This document shows positions 32,814 through 42,006 of a stretch of DNA of 64,000 bases, piece by piece. The position numbers were made by a program, and so were the translations under genes. Each line of letters starts with the position of its first letter. Within the stretch, counting starts at the first letter, position 1. The DNA is from NORP294 sp047627915 (GTDB lineage: Bacteria > Bacteroidota > Bacteroidia > Flavobacteriales_E > Vicingaceae), in contig JBLHTZ010000009.1 in NCBI GenBank assembly GCA_047627915.1, forward strand, positions 7,888-71,887, in the 5' to 3' direction. The notes beneath the pieces are model-generated. The model had not been told where the DNA came from and did not search any database. It saw nothing but the letters and a program-made list of their open reading frames with translations.

Positions 32814-33884
32814 TCAATCTTCTAACTGAAAATCGAACAAAAAGATTTCTCCTTTGCCATTTGCTCCAATAGCTTTAGTTGTTTGTGGTAGAAACCGTAA
32901 GGTGTTAATGTCTTGGCACGAAAACTTAGTCCAATTAACGCCGTCATCGGTGCTCATTTCTAAGCCATTTGTGCCACCGGTAACCCAAAAATTCCCTTGT
33001 TTAGAATAATTAATAATCGAACGGTATCCATCCACTTTCCCTTTCGCTTTTATCCAGCTCTTTCCATCATTCATGGAAATGATGGGAAAGTGACTAGAAT
33101 CAATTTCTGTATAATCACCACCTACAGCCATAATTTTTCCAGTACCGCATGCGTGTATGGAATAAATCCCAGAAGAAGGCTCTCCATGAACTAGAGGAGT
33201 TGTCTTCGCTTTCCACTTATACCCATTAATTGAACTAAATATTCTTGCTTGTTCACCACCCAAACCAATAAAAAATCTACCAGATTTGCTCACAGTGATG
33301 CAAGTTCCGCTAGCGGCAAAGCCATTTTCAACAGCTAATGGTTTTGGAACATCAGCAGAATCTATTCGTTGCCAAGTAACGCCTCCGTTGCCGGTTCTTA
33401 ATAGTAAGTGTCTTCCATTAATCTGATCGCCGATAATAATCCCTTCACGCTCATTTTTAAAGACAATTGAATTCATAAAGGCTAAAGAATCTTTGTTTTC
33501 ATAAACCAGGCTCCAGCTAGTTCCTGCGTCGTTTGTTTTGTACGCCCTTGCTGGAAAACCTGCGCTTACCACAATTGCCGAGCTCTTTGAAAAAGCATGT
33601 ACAGAGCGAAAGTCAAGAGAGTCTGCGTCTGGGGTAGTTATTGTTTCCCAACTCTCTCCTTGGTCAACACTTCGAAGAATGGTTTCATTTGCCCCGCTTA
33701 GCCAAACCGTATTGGAGTCTACTACAGACATTCCTCTAATGCTGTTGAACCCAGGGTTAGTTAATTTACGTATTGTGATTTTAATTTTATCGAATGAAGA
33801 TTCTGTTTGTGGTGCACCGCCACAACTAGACAAAAAAATAGAAATGCTCAGAATTATTGAAAGTTTACGAAGTCTCATAGCCAT
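32814..33884 (-). CDS. BNR/YCF48-like beta-propeller lipoprotein
   Basis: A 356-residue lipoprotein (from the ATG at 33884) with signal MAMRLRKLSIILSISIFLSSC and lipobox LSSC, so envelope-anchored. The rest is a beta-propeller with repeated Asp-box-like turns: SVDQGESWETI, TNDAGTSWSLV, TGNGGVTWQRI, SMNDGKSWIKA and STDDGVNWTKF. Such BNR repeats occur in sialidases and in YCF48/HCF136-type assembly factors; no catalytic residues are evident, so I call it a propeller of unknown role. It overlaps the end of the upstream 132-residue gene by 20 bases and must be co-translated with it. Confidence 0.8.
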   Translation of the reverse strand: MAMRLRKLSIILSISIFLSSCGGAPQTESSFDKIKITIRKLTNPGFNSIRGMSVVDSNTVWLSGANETILRSVDQGESWETITTPDADSLDFRSVHAFSKSSAIVVSAGFPARAYKTNDAGTSWSLVYENKDSLAFMNSIVFKNEREGIIIGDQINGRHLLLRTGNGGVTWQRIDSADVPKPLAVENGFAASGTCITVSKSGRFFIGLGGEQARIFSSINGYKWKAKTTPLVHGEPSSGIYSIHACGTGKIMAVGGDYTEIDSSHFPIISMNDGKSWIKAKGKVDGYRSIINYSKQGNFWVTGGTNGLEMSTDDGVNWTKFSCQDINTLRFLPQTTKAIGANGKGEIFLFDFQLED

Positions 33885-34263
33885 TTTCTTGTAGAGCTTG
33901 TAATTGCTCATTTAGGTTAGGTTTGTCTGTAAAGCTAACCACTCTTACCTTACCATTAGTTAACTTAAAGCTTATACTTTTGGCTATAGAGTTCCATTTC
34001 CATGAAATGGACTTTAAAAGTGAACGGTTAATTTTGGATTGATAAGTACGTTTAAAAAGGAAGTAAAATAAGGCAAGAATTGAAAAAATGCCGATAACTA
34101 ACCACAAAATGTTGAGCCAAGAGGTTAGTGGGTGATCTGAACCAGCTAGGAATATAATCGGATTGAAAATATTGATGCAAAGTAAGAAGGTGATTAAAAA
34201 GCGCTGTTGTTTAGCGGAATCCTTAATTACAATAGAATTATTTCCAAAAATAAGCTCAACCAT
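33865..34263 (-). CDS. small two-helix membrane protein, unknown
   Basis: A 132-residue protein with two predicted membrane helices (about 22-42 and 50-70), then a basic cytosolic-looking segment (FKRTYQSKINRSLLKSISWKW) and an acidic/amphipathic C terminus. The second half resembles a small beta domain (AKSISFKLTNGKVRVVSF). I do not recognise a family. It overlaps the propeller lipoprotein gene by 20 bases, suggesting linked function or at least co-expression. It starts just after the fumC terminator. Confidence 0.6.
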   Translation of the reverse strand: MVELIFGNNSIVIKDSAKQQRFLITFLLCINIFNPIIFLAGSDHPLTSWLNILWLVIGIFSILALFYFLFKRTYQSKINRSLLKSISWKWNSIAKSISFKLTNGKVRVVSFTDKPNLNEQLQALQENGYETS

Positions 34264-34273
34264 AAAATAAAAA

Positions 34274-34310
34274 TAAAAAAAAGCCGATTAACAATTTGCT
34301 AATCGGCTTT
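34274..34310 (-). terminator. intrinsic terminator of fumC
   Basis: On the minus strand AAAGCCGATTA, a short loop, TAATCGGCTTT, then a T-rich tract (A-rich 34264-34281 on plus). It begins 23 bases after the fumC stop. Confidence 0.9.
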
Positions 34311-34332
34311 AACTGTGTTGTTGTGTTTGTCT

Positions 34333-35730
34333 TTACAAACTTCCTATCATCTTACTCGGGTCAACCCACGCATCAAACTCTTCAGCAGTTAAATAACCTA
34401 AGTTAATAGACTCTTCTTTCAGCGTAGTACCATTTTCATGAGCGGTCTTTGCAATTTTAGAAGCTTTGTCGTAACCAATGTGAGTATTTAAAGCCGTTAC
34501 CAACATTAAGGAATTGTTCAAGTTTTGCTTAATATTCGATTCATTCGGTTCAATTCCAACAGCGCAATTGTCGTTGAAAGAAACGCAAGCATCGCCAATT
34601 AAACGAGCAGACTCTAATAAGTTTTGCGCCATCATTGGTTTAAAAACATTTAATTCAAAATGCCCGCTCATTCCGCCAGCAGTAACCGCCATGTCGTTTC
34701 CAACTACTTGAGCGCAAACCATGGTTAAAGCTTCAGCTTGTGTCGGGTTTACTTTACCCGGCATAATGGAAGACCCTGGTTCGTTTGCCGGAATGTTCAA
34801 TTCTCCAATTCCACATCGTGGTCCAGAAGCTAACAAACGAATGTCATTTCCTATCTTCATTAGACTTACTGCCAACTGCTTCAATGCTCCATGTGTTTCA
34901 ACAATGGCATCATGCGCTGCTAATGCTTCGAATTTATTCTCAGCAGTAATAAATGGCAATTTGGTAAATTCAGCAATTTTCTTCGCTACCAATTCAGAAT
35001 ATCCTTTTGGAGTATTAATTCCTGTTCCAACTGCAGTTCCGCCTAAAGCTAACTCAGAAAGATGATCTAGTGTATTTCTGAGTGCTTTTAAACCATGATC
35101 TAATTGAGAGATATAACCTGAAAATTCTTGTCCAACGGTAAGTGGAGTAGCATCCATTAAGTGCGTTCTCCCAATTTTTACAACACCCATATACTTTTCA
35201 GCTTTCGCTTTCAAAGTATCTCTTAATTTTTCAACTCCTGGAATGGTTGTTTCAACCACCATTTTATAGCAAGCAATGTGCATTCCTGTTGGGAATGTAT
35301 CGTTAGAAGACTGCGACTTGTTTACATCATCGTTCGGGTGAATTGCCGTTTTGCCTTCTCCTAAAATGTTGCCTGTAAGCACATGGGCCCTATTGGCAAT
35401 AACTTCATTGGTGTTCATGTTACTTTGGGTTCCTGATCCTGTTTGCCAAATCACTAATGGAAATTGATCGTCCAACTTCCCTTCTAAAATTTCATCACAA
35501 ACGGCAGAAATAGCATCTCTTTTTTCAGTTGCTAAAACACCCAATTCACAGTTAGTGTGCGCTGCTGCTTTTTTCAAATAAGCAAAGCCATATATTATCT
35601 CAAGGGGCATTTGTTGTTTGCTTCCACCAATTTTAAAATTGTTTCTAGAGCGCTCAGTTTGTGCTCCCCAATACTTGTCAGCAGGAACTTTAACATCGCC
35701 CATGGTATCCTTCTCAATTCTATATTCCAT
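34333..35730 (-). CDS. fumC: class II fumarate hydratase
   Basis: FumC interconverts fumarate and malate in the TCA cycle. The 465-residue protein is full length, with MEYRIEKDTMGDVKVPADKYWGAQTERS at its start read as two overlapping family blocks, SGTQSNMNTNEVIANRA, DDVNKSQSSNDTFPT, GRTHLMDATPLTVGQEFSGY and the signature GSSIMPGKVNPTQAE. The catalytic His lies in GRTHLMDATP and the catalytic Ser in the GSSIMPGKVNP loop. No iron-sulfur cysteines, as expected for class II. Monocistronic with its own terminator. Confidence 0.97.
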   Translation of the reverse strand: MEYRIEKDTMGDVKVPADKYWGAQTERSRNNFKIGGSKQQMPLEIIYGFAYLKKAAAHTNCELGVLATEKRDAISAVCDEILEGKLDDQFPLVIWQTGSGTQSNMNTNEVIANRAHVLTGNILGEGKTAIHPNDDVNKSQSSNDTFPTGMHIACYKMVVETTIPGVEKLRDTLKAKAEKYMGVVKIGRTHLMDATPLTVGQEFSGYISQLDHGLKALRNTLDHLSELALGGTAVGTGINTPKGYSELVAKKIAEFTKLPFITAENKFEALAAHDAIVETHGALKQLAVSLMKIGNDIRLLASGPRCGIGELNIPANEPGSSIMPGKVNPTQAEALTMVCAQVVGNDMAVTAGGMSGHFELNVFKPMMAQNLLESARLIGDACVSFNDNCAVGIEPNESNIKQNLNNSLMLVTALNTHIGYDKASKIAKTAHENGTTLKEESINLGYLTAEEFDAWVDPSKMIGSL

Positions 35731-35804
35731 GTTATTTTTGTTTTATAATTTTATCTAATCGGCTAAATTTTGCGTAAAATTGCAAAGAATTTTATTTAGA
35801 AACT

Positions 35805-35963
35805 ATGTATACAGCGGGTTTTTTATTGTTTATTGGTATTTTTTCTTTGGCGTTTTGGGTATTAATCTTTCTTTCTGCCTTCGCTTTACCTTACGCAATA
35901 ACCATGTATGTCATTGAAATGCTGAAAGGTAAAAAGGCAGATAAAGCAGCTGATTCAGAATAA
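35805..35963 (+). CDS. 52-residue membrane protein, unknown
   Basis: An ATG at 35805 opens 52 codons ending in TAA (35961-35963). The product starts MYTAGFLLFIGIFSLAFWVL, a long hydrophobic helix running to about residue 35, and ends with a charged tail (EMLKGKKADKAADSE). This composition, one strong transmembrane segment plus a lysine-rich cytosolic tail, looks like a real small membrane protein, not chance. It is divergent from fumC and overlaps the 3' end of the ArsC-like gene by 9 bases. No family recognised. Confidence 0.6.
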   Translation: MYTAGFLLFIGIFSLAFWVLIFLSAFALPYAITMYVIEMLKGKKADKAADSE

Positions 35964-36293
35964 GTCTTTCACGTTTTCAGGTGGTCTTCCTAGAACTGCC
36001 TTATTTCCTCTTACCACTATAGGCCTCTCAATTAACTTAGGATTTTCAAGCATTATTTGAATTAATTCCTCGTCTCCAAAACTCTTGCCTTTTATTATTT
36101 TTCTGTAGGCAGTTTCTCCCTTTCTTAAAATATCAGCAGGTTTTAAGTTCAACTTCATTAAAATGTCCAACAGTTCTTCTTTGGAAGGAACTTGATCTAA
36201 ATATTTAATAATTTCCGGTTGAATTCCTGCTTCTTCAATTAATGCTAGCGTTTGTCTGCTTTTGGTGCAGCGTGGGTTGTGATATATTTTCAT
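35955..36293 (-). CDS. ArsC-family (Spx/ArsC fold) reductase
   Basis: A 112-residue protein starting MKIYHNPRCTKSRQTL, with the thioredoxin-fold ArsC motif (catalytic Cys9 in RCTKSR) and the C-terminal ERPIVVRGNKAVLGRPPENV that contacts substrate in ArsC of the glutaredoxin type. It may reduce arsenate with glutathione/glutaredoxin-like thiols, or act on other substrates; many such genes outside ars operons are of unknown role. ATG 36293 is preferred; an ATG two codons upstream (36299) is also possible. It is co-transcribed with the gamma-carbonic-anhydrase-like gene. Confidence 0.85.
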   Translation of the reverse strand: MKIYHNPRCTKSRQTLALIEEAGIQPEIIKYLDQVPSKEELLDILMKLNLKPADILRKGETAYRKIIKGKSFGDEELIQIMLENPKLIERPIVVRGNKAVLGRPPENVKDLF

Positions 36294-36300
36294 GTGCATT

Positions 36301-36813
36301 TTATTTAAACCAACTTGAATACGTTAAATAATTGTCAGCTATTCGTTCAATTTCTCCGGTTTTTAAATCTTCACTTAACGCTTTGATTTTTTTAGCAGGC
36401 GTGCCTGCATAGATAAACCCGGATTCTAATCGACTGTTTTGGGTTACAACAGCTCCTGCTGCAACAATTACATTACTTTCAACTACAACATTGTCCATTA
36501 TAATTGAACCCATACCAATTAGCACATTGTCATGAATTTCGCAGCCATGAACAATTGCATTATGTCCAACAGAAACGTTATTGCCTATGATTGTTTTTGA
36601 TTTTTTATAGGTACAGTGAATGACTGCTCCATCTTGAATGTTAACCTTATTTCCCAATGAAATAGTATTTACATCTCCGCGAACAACAGCGCTATACCAA
36701 ATGCTACAATCGTCTCCTGTTGTAACATCTCCGATGAGGGTAGCATTTTCCGCTAAAAAGCAATTTTTTCCCATTTTAGGGGTAAAACCACGAACAGTTT
36801 TTATCAATGCCAT
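36301..36813 (-). CDS. gamma-carbonic-anhydrase-like hexapeptide-repeat protein
   Basis: A 170-residue left-handed beta-helix protein of the YrdA/PaaY/CaiE group. Hexapeptide turns are visible (ATLIGDVTTGDDCSIWYSAVVRGD, NIQDGAVIHCTY in pieces, IIGNNVSVGHNAIVHG, CEIHDNVLIGMGSIIMDN). The metal-binding histidines are in DGAVIHC, SVGHNAIVHGC. Carbonic-anhydrase activity is known for some members but not for most. The C terminus has the usual helix capping the trimer. First gene of a two-gene unit with the ArsC-like gene. Confidence 0.88.
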   Translation of the reverse strand: MALIKTVRGFTPKMGKNCFLAENATLIGDVTTGDDCSIWYSAVVRGDVNTISLGNKVNIQDGAVIHCTYKKSKTIIGNNVSVGHNAIVHGCEIHDNVLIGMGSIIMDNVVVESNVIVAAGAVVTQNSRLESGFIYAGTPAKKIKALSEDLKTGEIERIADNYLTYSSWFK

Positions 36814-36863
36814 GTTATAATAATTAGTATTCTATTTGGCAAAGCTAATGATGATTTGTTGAG

Positions 36864-36871
36864 TAATTTTG
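36864..36871 (+). promoter_or_regulatory. -7 box of the nfu-type gene
   Basis: TAATTTTG, exact TAnnTTTG, ending only 4 bases before the ATG at 36876. Transcription would begin at or inside the start codon region, implying a leaderless mRNA. Confidence 0.45.
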
Positions 36872-36875
36872 ACCT

Positions 36876-37490
36876 ATGGAAAAAACAATAGCACCACACA
36901 ATATATACGCAGAAAGCACACCAAATCCAGCTACGATGAAGTTCGTTTCGAACCGCTATATGGTGGTTGATGGACAGATTTATGAGTACGGATTAGATGA
37001 CGATGCCGACAATTCTCCTATGGCAGTGAAGTTGCTGAACTTCCCTTTTATTTCGAAAGTTTTTATCGCAAGTAATTTTGTTGCAATTACAAAAACCGAC
37101 ATCATTGAATGGGAGGATGTAATTCACCAATTGAGAGATTTTCTTGGTGATTATTTGAATAACGATGGAGTAGTAGTGAAAATTTCATCACTTGAAATGG
37201 ATCAGGTGGAAGAAAAGAAAGAAACAGTTGCTACGCGAAAACGAACTGATTTAGAGGGTATAGATGCAAAAATTGCAGATATTTTAGATGAGTACATACG
37301 ACCTGCAGTAGAAAGCGACGGCGGAGCCATTGACTTTCATTCTTTTGAAGAAGGCAAGGTGAACGTTGTGCTAAGAGGTGCGTGTAGTGGGTGTCCTTCC
37401 TCAACCATGACGTTGAAAGCAGGAATTGAAAGTATGCTTAAAGAAATGCTACCCAATCAAATTACAGAGGTTGTTGCGATTAATGGTTAA
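36876..37490 (+). CDS. NifU-like iron-sulfur cluster carrier
   Basis: A 204-residue two-domain protein. Residues about 10-100 form an Nfu N-terminal domain (ESTPNPATMKFVSNRYM, FPFISKVFIASNFVAIT). Residues about 125-204 form the NifU C-terminal domain with IRPAVESDGGAIDF and the cluster-binding GACSGCPSSTMTLKAGIE (Cys170 and Cys173). Such Nfu proteins hold a [4Fe-4S] cluster between two subunits and pass it to client enzymes. No other isc/suf gene is in the window. The gene is alone, and the next gene begins 26 bases later. Confidence 0.9.
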   Translation: MEKTIAPHNIYAESTPNPATMKFVSNRYMVVDGQIYEYGLDDDADNSPMAVKLLNFPFISKVFIASNFVAITKTDIIEWEDVIHQLRDFLGDYLNNDGVVVKISSLEMDQVEEKKETVATRKRTDLEGIDAKIADILDEYIRPAVESDGGAIDFHSFEEGKVNVVLRGACSGCPSSTMTLKAGIESMLKEMLPNQITEVVAING

Positions 37491-37516
37491 TTTTAGTTGT
37501 TAAAACCAACACTAAA

Positions 37517-38866
37517 ATGAAAAAGCTACTATTCGCGCTAAGCCTATCGCTTACTTTTCATTCGTATTCCCAAATTACCATAACAAGCGCTAACATGCCT
37601 GTTTCAGGAGATACATTGAGGTTTAGTGCAGCTATTCTTGATACTGCTGTATTATTAAATTATCAAAGAAATGGGGCGAACCAAACTTGGAACTTTAATT
37701 CGTTGCGACCTATTGGTCAGACTGTTCAGAACTTTGTGAGCTCTTCTCAGACTCCATACAATACGGTTCCAACCAGTAGAATTGGACTGTTGTTTGCAGA
37801 TACGTTGTCTTTAGGGCCAAATTCCGTAACTAACGTTTACAACTTTGTAAACTCTACTTCAACTGATTTTTCGATCGACTGGAGAGCTGCGACTTTGCCA
37901 TTTTTGGGCAGTGCTATTCCAATTCAGATTCCCTTTCAAGATAGAGATGAGGTTTTTCAATTTCCATTAGATTACCTGGATCGAGACAGTTCCGTTTACA
38001 ACTTTGTTTTTAATAATGTTTTCCCTCCACTTTACTATGGTTCTTCAGGCTATAGGATAAATGAAGTAGATGGTTGGGGAACAGTGAGCACGCCTTATGG
38101 AAGATTTAATACATTGAGGATAATCACTGATATGGTTTCAATGGATACGATTAGCTTTTCCGGACAAAATATTTCTATTCCTAGTCATGTAAGAACGTAC
38201 CAGTGGATCGCAAATGGTGAACGTATTCCGGTAATGACTGTTAATGGCTTAGTAATAGCAGGAGCATTTGTTCCCAATTCAGTTGAATTTAGAGATAGCG
38301 CAAGAGTGATTACTCCTCTAATACCATCGATAGCAATTTTTACAGCGGATACCACAGTGGTAGATTTGAACGATACCCTTGGTTTTACTAACCTTTCTAT
38401 TGGAGGACTTGGACTAACCCACGAATGGAGTTTTAATCCGAATAATGTAGTATATAGAAGCGGAAATTCTGCGAGTAGAAATATCGAAGTGAGTTTTACA
38501 GATACAGGTTTCTATGATGTGCAATTAATTGTTTCGGCAGGAACTTCTAAAGATACGTTGCTAAGAGAAAACTACATAAAAGTTTTAGGTTCCAATGGAA
38601 TACAATCAGTGAATAACGAGTTGTTGAACAGAATATTATTATCTCCTAACCCTGCGAAACTCGGGGATGATTTGGTTTTACGGGTTGAAAACGAGATTGA
38701 CTTGATCGGCTATGAAGTAGTCGATGTACAGGGGAAAGTAATTGAACGGATGAAAGTGATGAATAAAAGGTCTGTAGGTTTGAAAGCTCCAATTACAAGT
38801 GGTATTTATTTCTACAAAGTCATAACACGACAAGGTTCAATTGTGAAAAAAATCATCGTTGAGTAA
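37517..38866 (+). CDS. T9SS-secreted PKD-like domain protein
   Basis: A 449-residue exported protein with signal peptide (MKKLLFALSLSLTFHSYS, then Q). The main part, about 20-270, is beta-rich and unrecognised. Residues about 280-360 resemble a PKD/Ig-like domain (FTNLSIGGLGLTHEWSF, DTGFYDVQLIVS). The last 75 residues are a type A sorting domain (LLSPNPAKLGDDLVLRVEN, YEVVDVQGKVIE, GIYFYKVITRQGS, KKIIVE). It should be exported by T9SS. The next gene starts inside its last codons (8-base overlap). Confidence 0.85.
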   Translation: MKKLLFALSLSLTFHSYSQITITSANMPVSGDTLRFSAAILDTAVLLNYQRNGANQTWNFNSLRPIGQTVQNFVSSSQTPYNTVPTSRIGLLFADTLSLGPNSVTNVYNFVNSTSTDFSIDWRAATLPFLGSAIPIQIPFQDRDEVFQFPLDYLDRDSSVYNFVFNNVFPPLYYGSSGYRINEVDGWGTVSTPYGRFNTLRIITDMVSMDTISFSGQNISIPSHVRTYQWIANGERIPVMTVNGLVIAGAFVPNSVEFRDSARVITPLIPSIAIFTADTTVVDLNDTLGFTNLSIGGLGLTHEWSFNPNNVVYRSGNSASRNIEVSFTDTGFYDVQLIVSAGTSKDTLLRENYIKVLGSNGIQSVNNELLNRILLSPNPAKLGDDLVLRVENEIDLIGYEVVDVQGKVIERMKVMNKRSVGLKAPITSGIYFYKVITRQGSIVKKIIVE

Positions 38867-40589
38867 ACTCGGTTACGTATTTCTTCTTTCTTCGATTTTT
38901 TTAGCTTCGACTTTCTTTGCTCAAAACGAAGCTCTTTTTCTCCAAAATAAAACGTTTACATATGCTGATTTAATTCAAACGTATCAGCGTTTGTCTGCCA
39001 ATAGTCCTTTCGTAAATCTATCAGAAGCAGGGAGGTCTGATATAGGAAAACCAATTCACTTGGTCGTAATTGCTAAGGATGGAGATTTTTCTTTTGAAAA
39101 AACAAGAAAAAATGGGAAGTCGATTTTGCTGATTAATAATGGCATTCATGCCGGAGAAGCCTGTGGGATAGATGCTTCAGTCGAGTTGGCCAAAAAATTA
39201 GCCAACCCGAATCACGAATTGCATAAAATGTTAGACTCTGTGGTTGTGCTAATTATTCCGGTGTACAATGTTGGGGGTATGCTAAATCGAGGATCGTTTT
39301 CAAGAGCCAATCAAAATGGGCCTGAGGAGCACGGCTTTCGTGGGAACGCTAAAAATTTGGATTTAAATCGCGATTTTATAAAGTTGGACTCAAGAAATGC
39401 AAAGACTTTTACGAAACTATTTAGAGCGTGGGATCCCGATATTTTTGTTGATACGCATACGACGAACGGTTCAGACCACCAGTATACACTGACGTTAATT
39501 AATACACAAAAAGACAAGTTAAACCCTGTTTTATCTCAATTTGCCGAGCAAGAGATGGTACCAGCCTTTTATCAACAAATGCGAGAGAAAGGTATGGATA
39601 TGATTCCCTATGTTTATAACTTTAAGTCATCTCCTGACCAAGGGATTAAAGCATTTTTGGAGACCCCACGTTACTCTTCTGGCTATGCTTCTTTATTCGA
39701 TTGTTTTAGTTTTATAACCGAAGCACATGTATATAAGCCATTTTCCCAGAGGGTAAAACATACGCTAGGCTTTTTAGAAACGGTCGTTTCCTATGCTGCT
39801 GAAAATTCAAACGCGATTCAGCAAAAGAGAGATGCTGCGAAGGAACACACTAAAAGTCAAAAGCAATTTCCCATTGAATGGGAACTAGACACACTTAGGT
39901 TTGAGGAAATTCCATTCAACGGGTACAATACGATTTTTCGAAAAAGCGAGCTTATCAATCAGGAGATGATGTTTTACAATAGGGAGAAGTCTTTTAGCAA
40001 AGAAATTCGATATTACAATTCTTTTAAACCGAAAAAGGTAGTTGAAAAACCTATTTTTTACGCTGTTCCTCAAGCATATGAAGGAGTAATTGAACGAATG
40101 CTCTTGAATAATGTTAAAATAATAGCTCTTAAAAATGATACGTTAGTAGATCTTCAAGTTTATTACATTGATGAATACAATTCACCAAAAACACCTTATG
40201 AAGGTCATTTCTTGCATTCTGAGATTGAGGTAGAAAAACATTTGGAGCGAATTCAGTTGTACGAAGGGGACTACTTAATTGAGGTAAATCAAGAAGCCAA
40301 CAGATACATTGTAGAAACGCTAGAGCCGCAATCTGTAGATGGGTTTTTTGCATGGAATTTCTTCGAAGGTATTTTACAACAAAAGGAGTGGTTTTCTGAT
40401 TATGCTTTTGAACCCAAGGCCATACAATTTTTGGAAGATAATCCTCAAATCAAAAAAGAGTTTGAAAATAAAAAAGCAGTTGATGAGGGTTTTGCTAAAA
40501 ACACATGGGCACAATTGTATTTTATTTATAAAAAGTCACCTTATTACGAAAAAACAGTTAACCGTTATCCGGTATATAGAATTGAATGA
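38859..40589 (+). CDS. secreted M14-family zinc carboxypeptidase
   Basis: A 576-residue peptidase with signal peptide (YVFLLSSIFLASTFFAQ). The zinc site is NNGIHAGEACGIDAS (His-x-x-Glu at about residue 100), with a third ligand in FVDTHTTNGSDH; NLDLNRDF and FSFITEAHVY complete the catalytic domain (about 30-315), the latter holding the catalytic Glu. The C-terminal 250 residues are a beta-rich accessory region. The start is a TTG at 38859 overlapping the upstream stop by 8 bases, so the two secreted proteins are co-translated. It has no T9SS tail and may act in the periplasm. Its stop overlaps the nhaA ATG (ATGA). Confidence 0.87.
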   Translation: MSKLGYVFLLSSIFLASTFFAQNEALFLQNKTFTYADLIQTYQRLSANSPFVNLSEAGRSDIGKPIHLVVIAKDGDFSFEKTRKNGKSILLINNGIHAGEACGIDASVELAKKLANPNHELHKMLDSVVVLIIPVYNVGGMLNRGSFSRANQNGPEEHGFRGNAKNLDLNRDFIKLDSRNAKTFTKLFRAWDPDIFVDTHTTNGSDHQYTLTLINTQKDKLNPVLSQFAEQEMVPAFYQQMREKGMDMIPYVYNFKSSPDQGIKAFLETPRYSSGYASLFDCFSFITEAHVYKPFSQRVKHTLGFLETVVSYAAENSNAIQQKRDAAKEHTKSQKQFPIEWELDTLRFEEIPFNGYNTIFRKSELINQEMMFYNREKSFSKEIRYYNSFKPKKVVEKPIFYAVPQAYEGVIERMLLNNVKIIALKNDTLVDLQVYYIDEYNSPKTPYEGHFLHSEIEVEKHLERIQLYEGDYLIEVNQEANRYIVETLEPQSVDGFFAWNFFEGILQQKEWFSDYAFEPKAIQFLEDNPQIKKEFENKKAVDEGFAKNTWAQLYFIYKKSPYYEKTVNRYPVYRIE

Positions 40590-41950
40590 AGCATAAGAAA
40601 AGAAACGAAAATCTAGTAGAACAGTTCGTAACTGAGCGCAGTTATCCGATTGATAAGTTGCTTCAGCCGATGGATAATTTGTTGAGAAATAAGCCTGTAT
40701 CTGGCATTTTGTTATTTCTAGCGGTAATTGTTGCAATGGTATGGGTCAACTCTCCTTGGAGAGAAACCTATCATCACCTATGGGAAACACCATTTACCAT
40801 TGGGTTTGGAGAAAACAACATCAGTAAAGACCTCCATCACTGGATTAATGATGGGTTGATGGCGGTGTTCTTTTTTGTGGTTGGACTAGAGATTAAACGA
40901 GAAGTAATGGCAGGAGATTTATCTACCTGGAAGAAAGCTTCTTTACCTGCCGCTGCAGCTTTAGGTGGTATGATATTGCCAGCTATAATTTTTTCTATTT
41001 TCAATTTGGGAACACCAACAGAAGGAGGATGGGGCGTTCCTATGGCAACTGATATAGCTTTTACCTTAGGTGTTTTATCGCTTTTAGGAAATCGAATCCC
41101 ACTTAGCTTAAAGCTGTTTTTAACCGCACTGGCAATCGTTGATGACTTAGGCGCAGTGTTGGTGATTGCATTCTTTTATACGGATAACTTATTACTTCTT
41201 TACTTAGAGTATGGCGCAGGGTTTTTAGCATTTCTGTTGTTAATGAATTATTTAGGAGTTCGAAAAACAAGAATATATGCCATTGTTGGAATTTGTGGTT
41301 TGTGGTATGCTTTTTTGATGTCAGGAGTTCATGCCACCATAGCTGGAGTGTTATTGGCCTTTACAATTCCGGCCAAGACCAGAATTAATAAAAGAGGGTT
41401 TATTAATCATGTTAAGCAGCTTTTGAATAAACTACAACGAACGAAATCGATTGATGGTCAATATTTGAGTGACGAGCAACATGAAATTATTGAAGACATT
41501 AAAGAACAGCGAGAAAAAATTGAGACACCGTTACAAAAGTTGGAGTATAATTTGAATCCAATTGTTTCTTTTTTTATACTGCCCTTATTTGCCTTGGCGA
41601 ATGCAGGGATCGAAATTCAGCCGGAGTCATGGAGTGGTTTGCTAGAGCCGGTTTCAATAGGAATAGTGACGGGATTAATTGTTGGGAAATGTATTGGAAT
41701 ACTTAGTTTTTCAGCTTTATTTGTAAAGTTGGGAATATCTGAATTACCTAGGAATACCAATTGGGGCACTATGACGGGAGCAGCAATTATGGCTGGCATT
41801 GGTTTTACGATGTCTATTTTTATATCTGAACTCGCTTTCGAAGACCCTGCAGTCAAAGCCCAAGCGAAACTTGCAATCTTAATTGCTTCAACCATTGCTG
41901 GAATAGTTGGTATGGTGGTGATTAAAGCTTTTGTTGGGAAGAAGGTATGA
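40586..41950 (+). CDS. nhaA: Na+/H+ antiporter NhaA
   Basis: NhaA exports Na+ in exchange for protons. The 454-residue inner-membrane protein has the diagnostic segments NDGLMAVFFFVVGLEIKREV, PMATDIAFTLGVLSLLG (Asp133 equivalent) and ALAIVDDLGAVLVIAFFYT (the two essential Asp), plus SGVHATIAGVLLAFTIP. A charged loop of about 60 residues (about 270-320) is longer than in E. coli, common in this phylum. The start ATG overlaps the peptidase stop by 4 bases. Confidence 0.96.
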   Translation: MKHKKRNENLVEQFVTERSYPIDKLLQPMDNLLRNKPVSGILLFLAVIVAMVWVNSPWRETYHHLWETPFTIGFGENNISKDLHHWINDGLMAVFFFVVGLEIKREVMAGDLSTWKKASLPAAAALGGMILPAIIFSIFNLGTPTEGGWGVPMATDIAFTLGVLSLLGNRIPLSLKLFLTALAIVDDLGAVLVIAFFYTDNLLLLYLEYGAGFLAFLLLMNYLGVRKTRIYAIVGICGLWYAFLMSGVHATIAGVLLAFTIPAKTRINKRGFINHVKQLLNKLQRTKSIDGQYLSDEQHEIIEDIKEQREKIETPLQKLEYNLNPIVSFFILPLFALANAGIEIQPESWSGLLEPVSIGIVTGLIVGKCIGILSFSALFVKLGISELPRNTNWGTMTGAAIMAGIGFTMSIFISELAFEDPAVKAQAKLAILIASTIAGIVGMVVIKAFVGKKV

Positions 41951-42006
41951 ACTCAACTATTCTATAATAATTAAACATAAAAGTTACTCAATTAGGATAA
42001 GAACAG

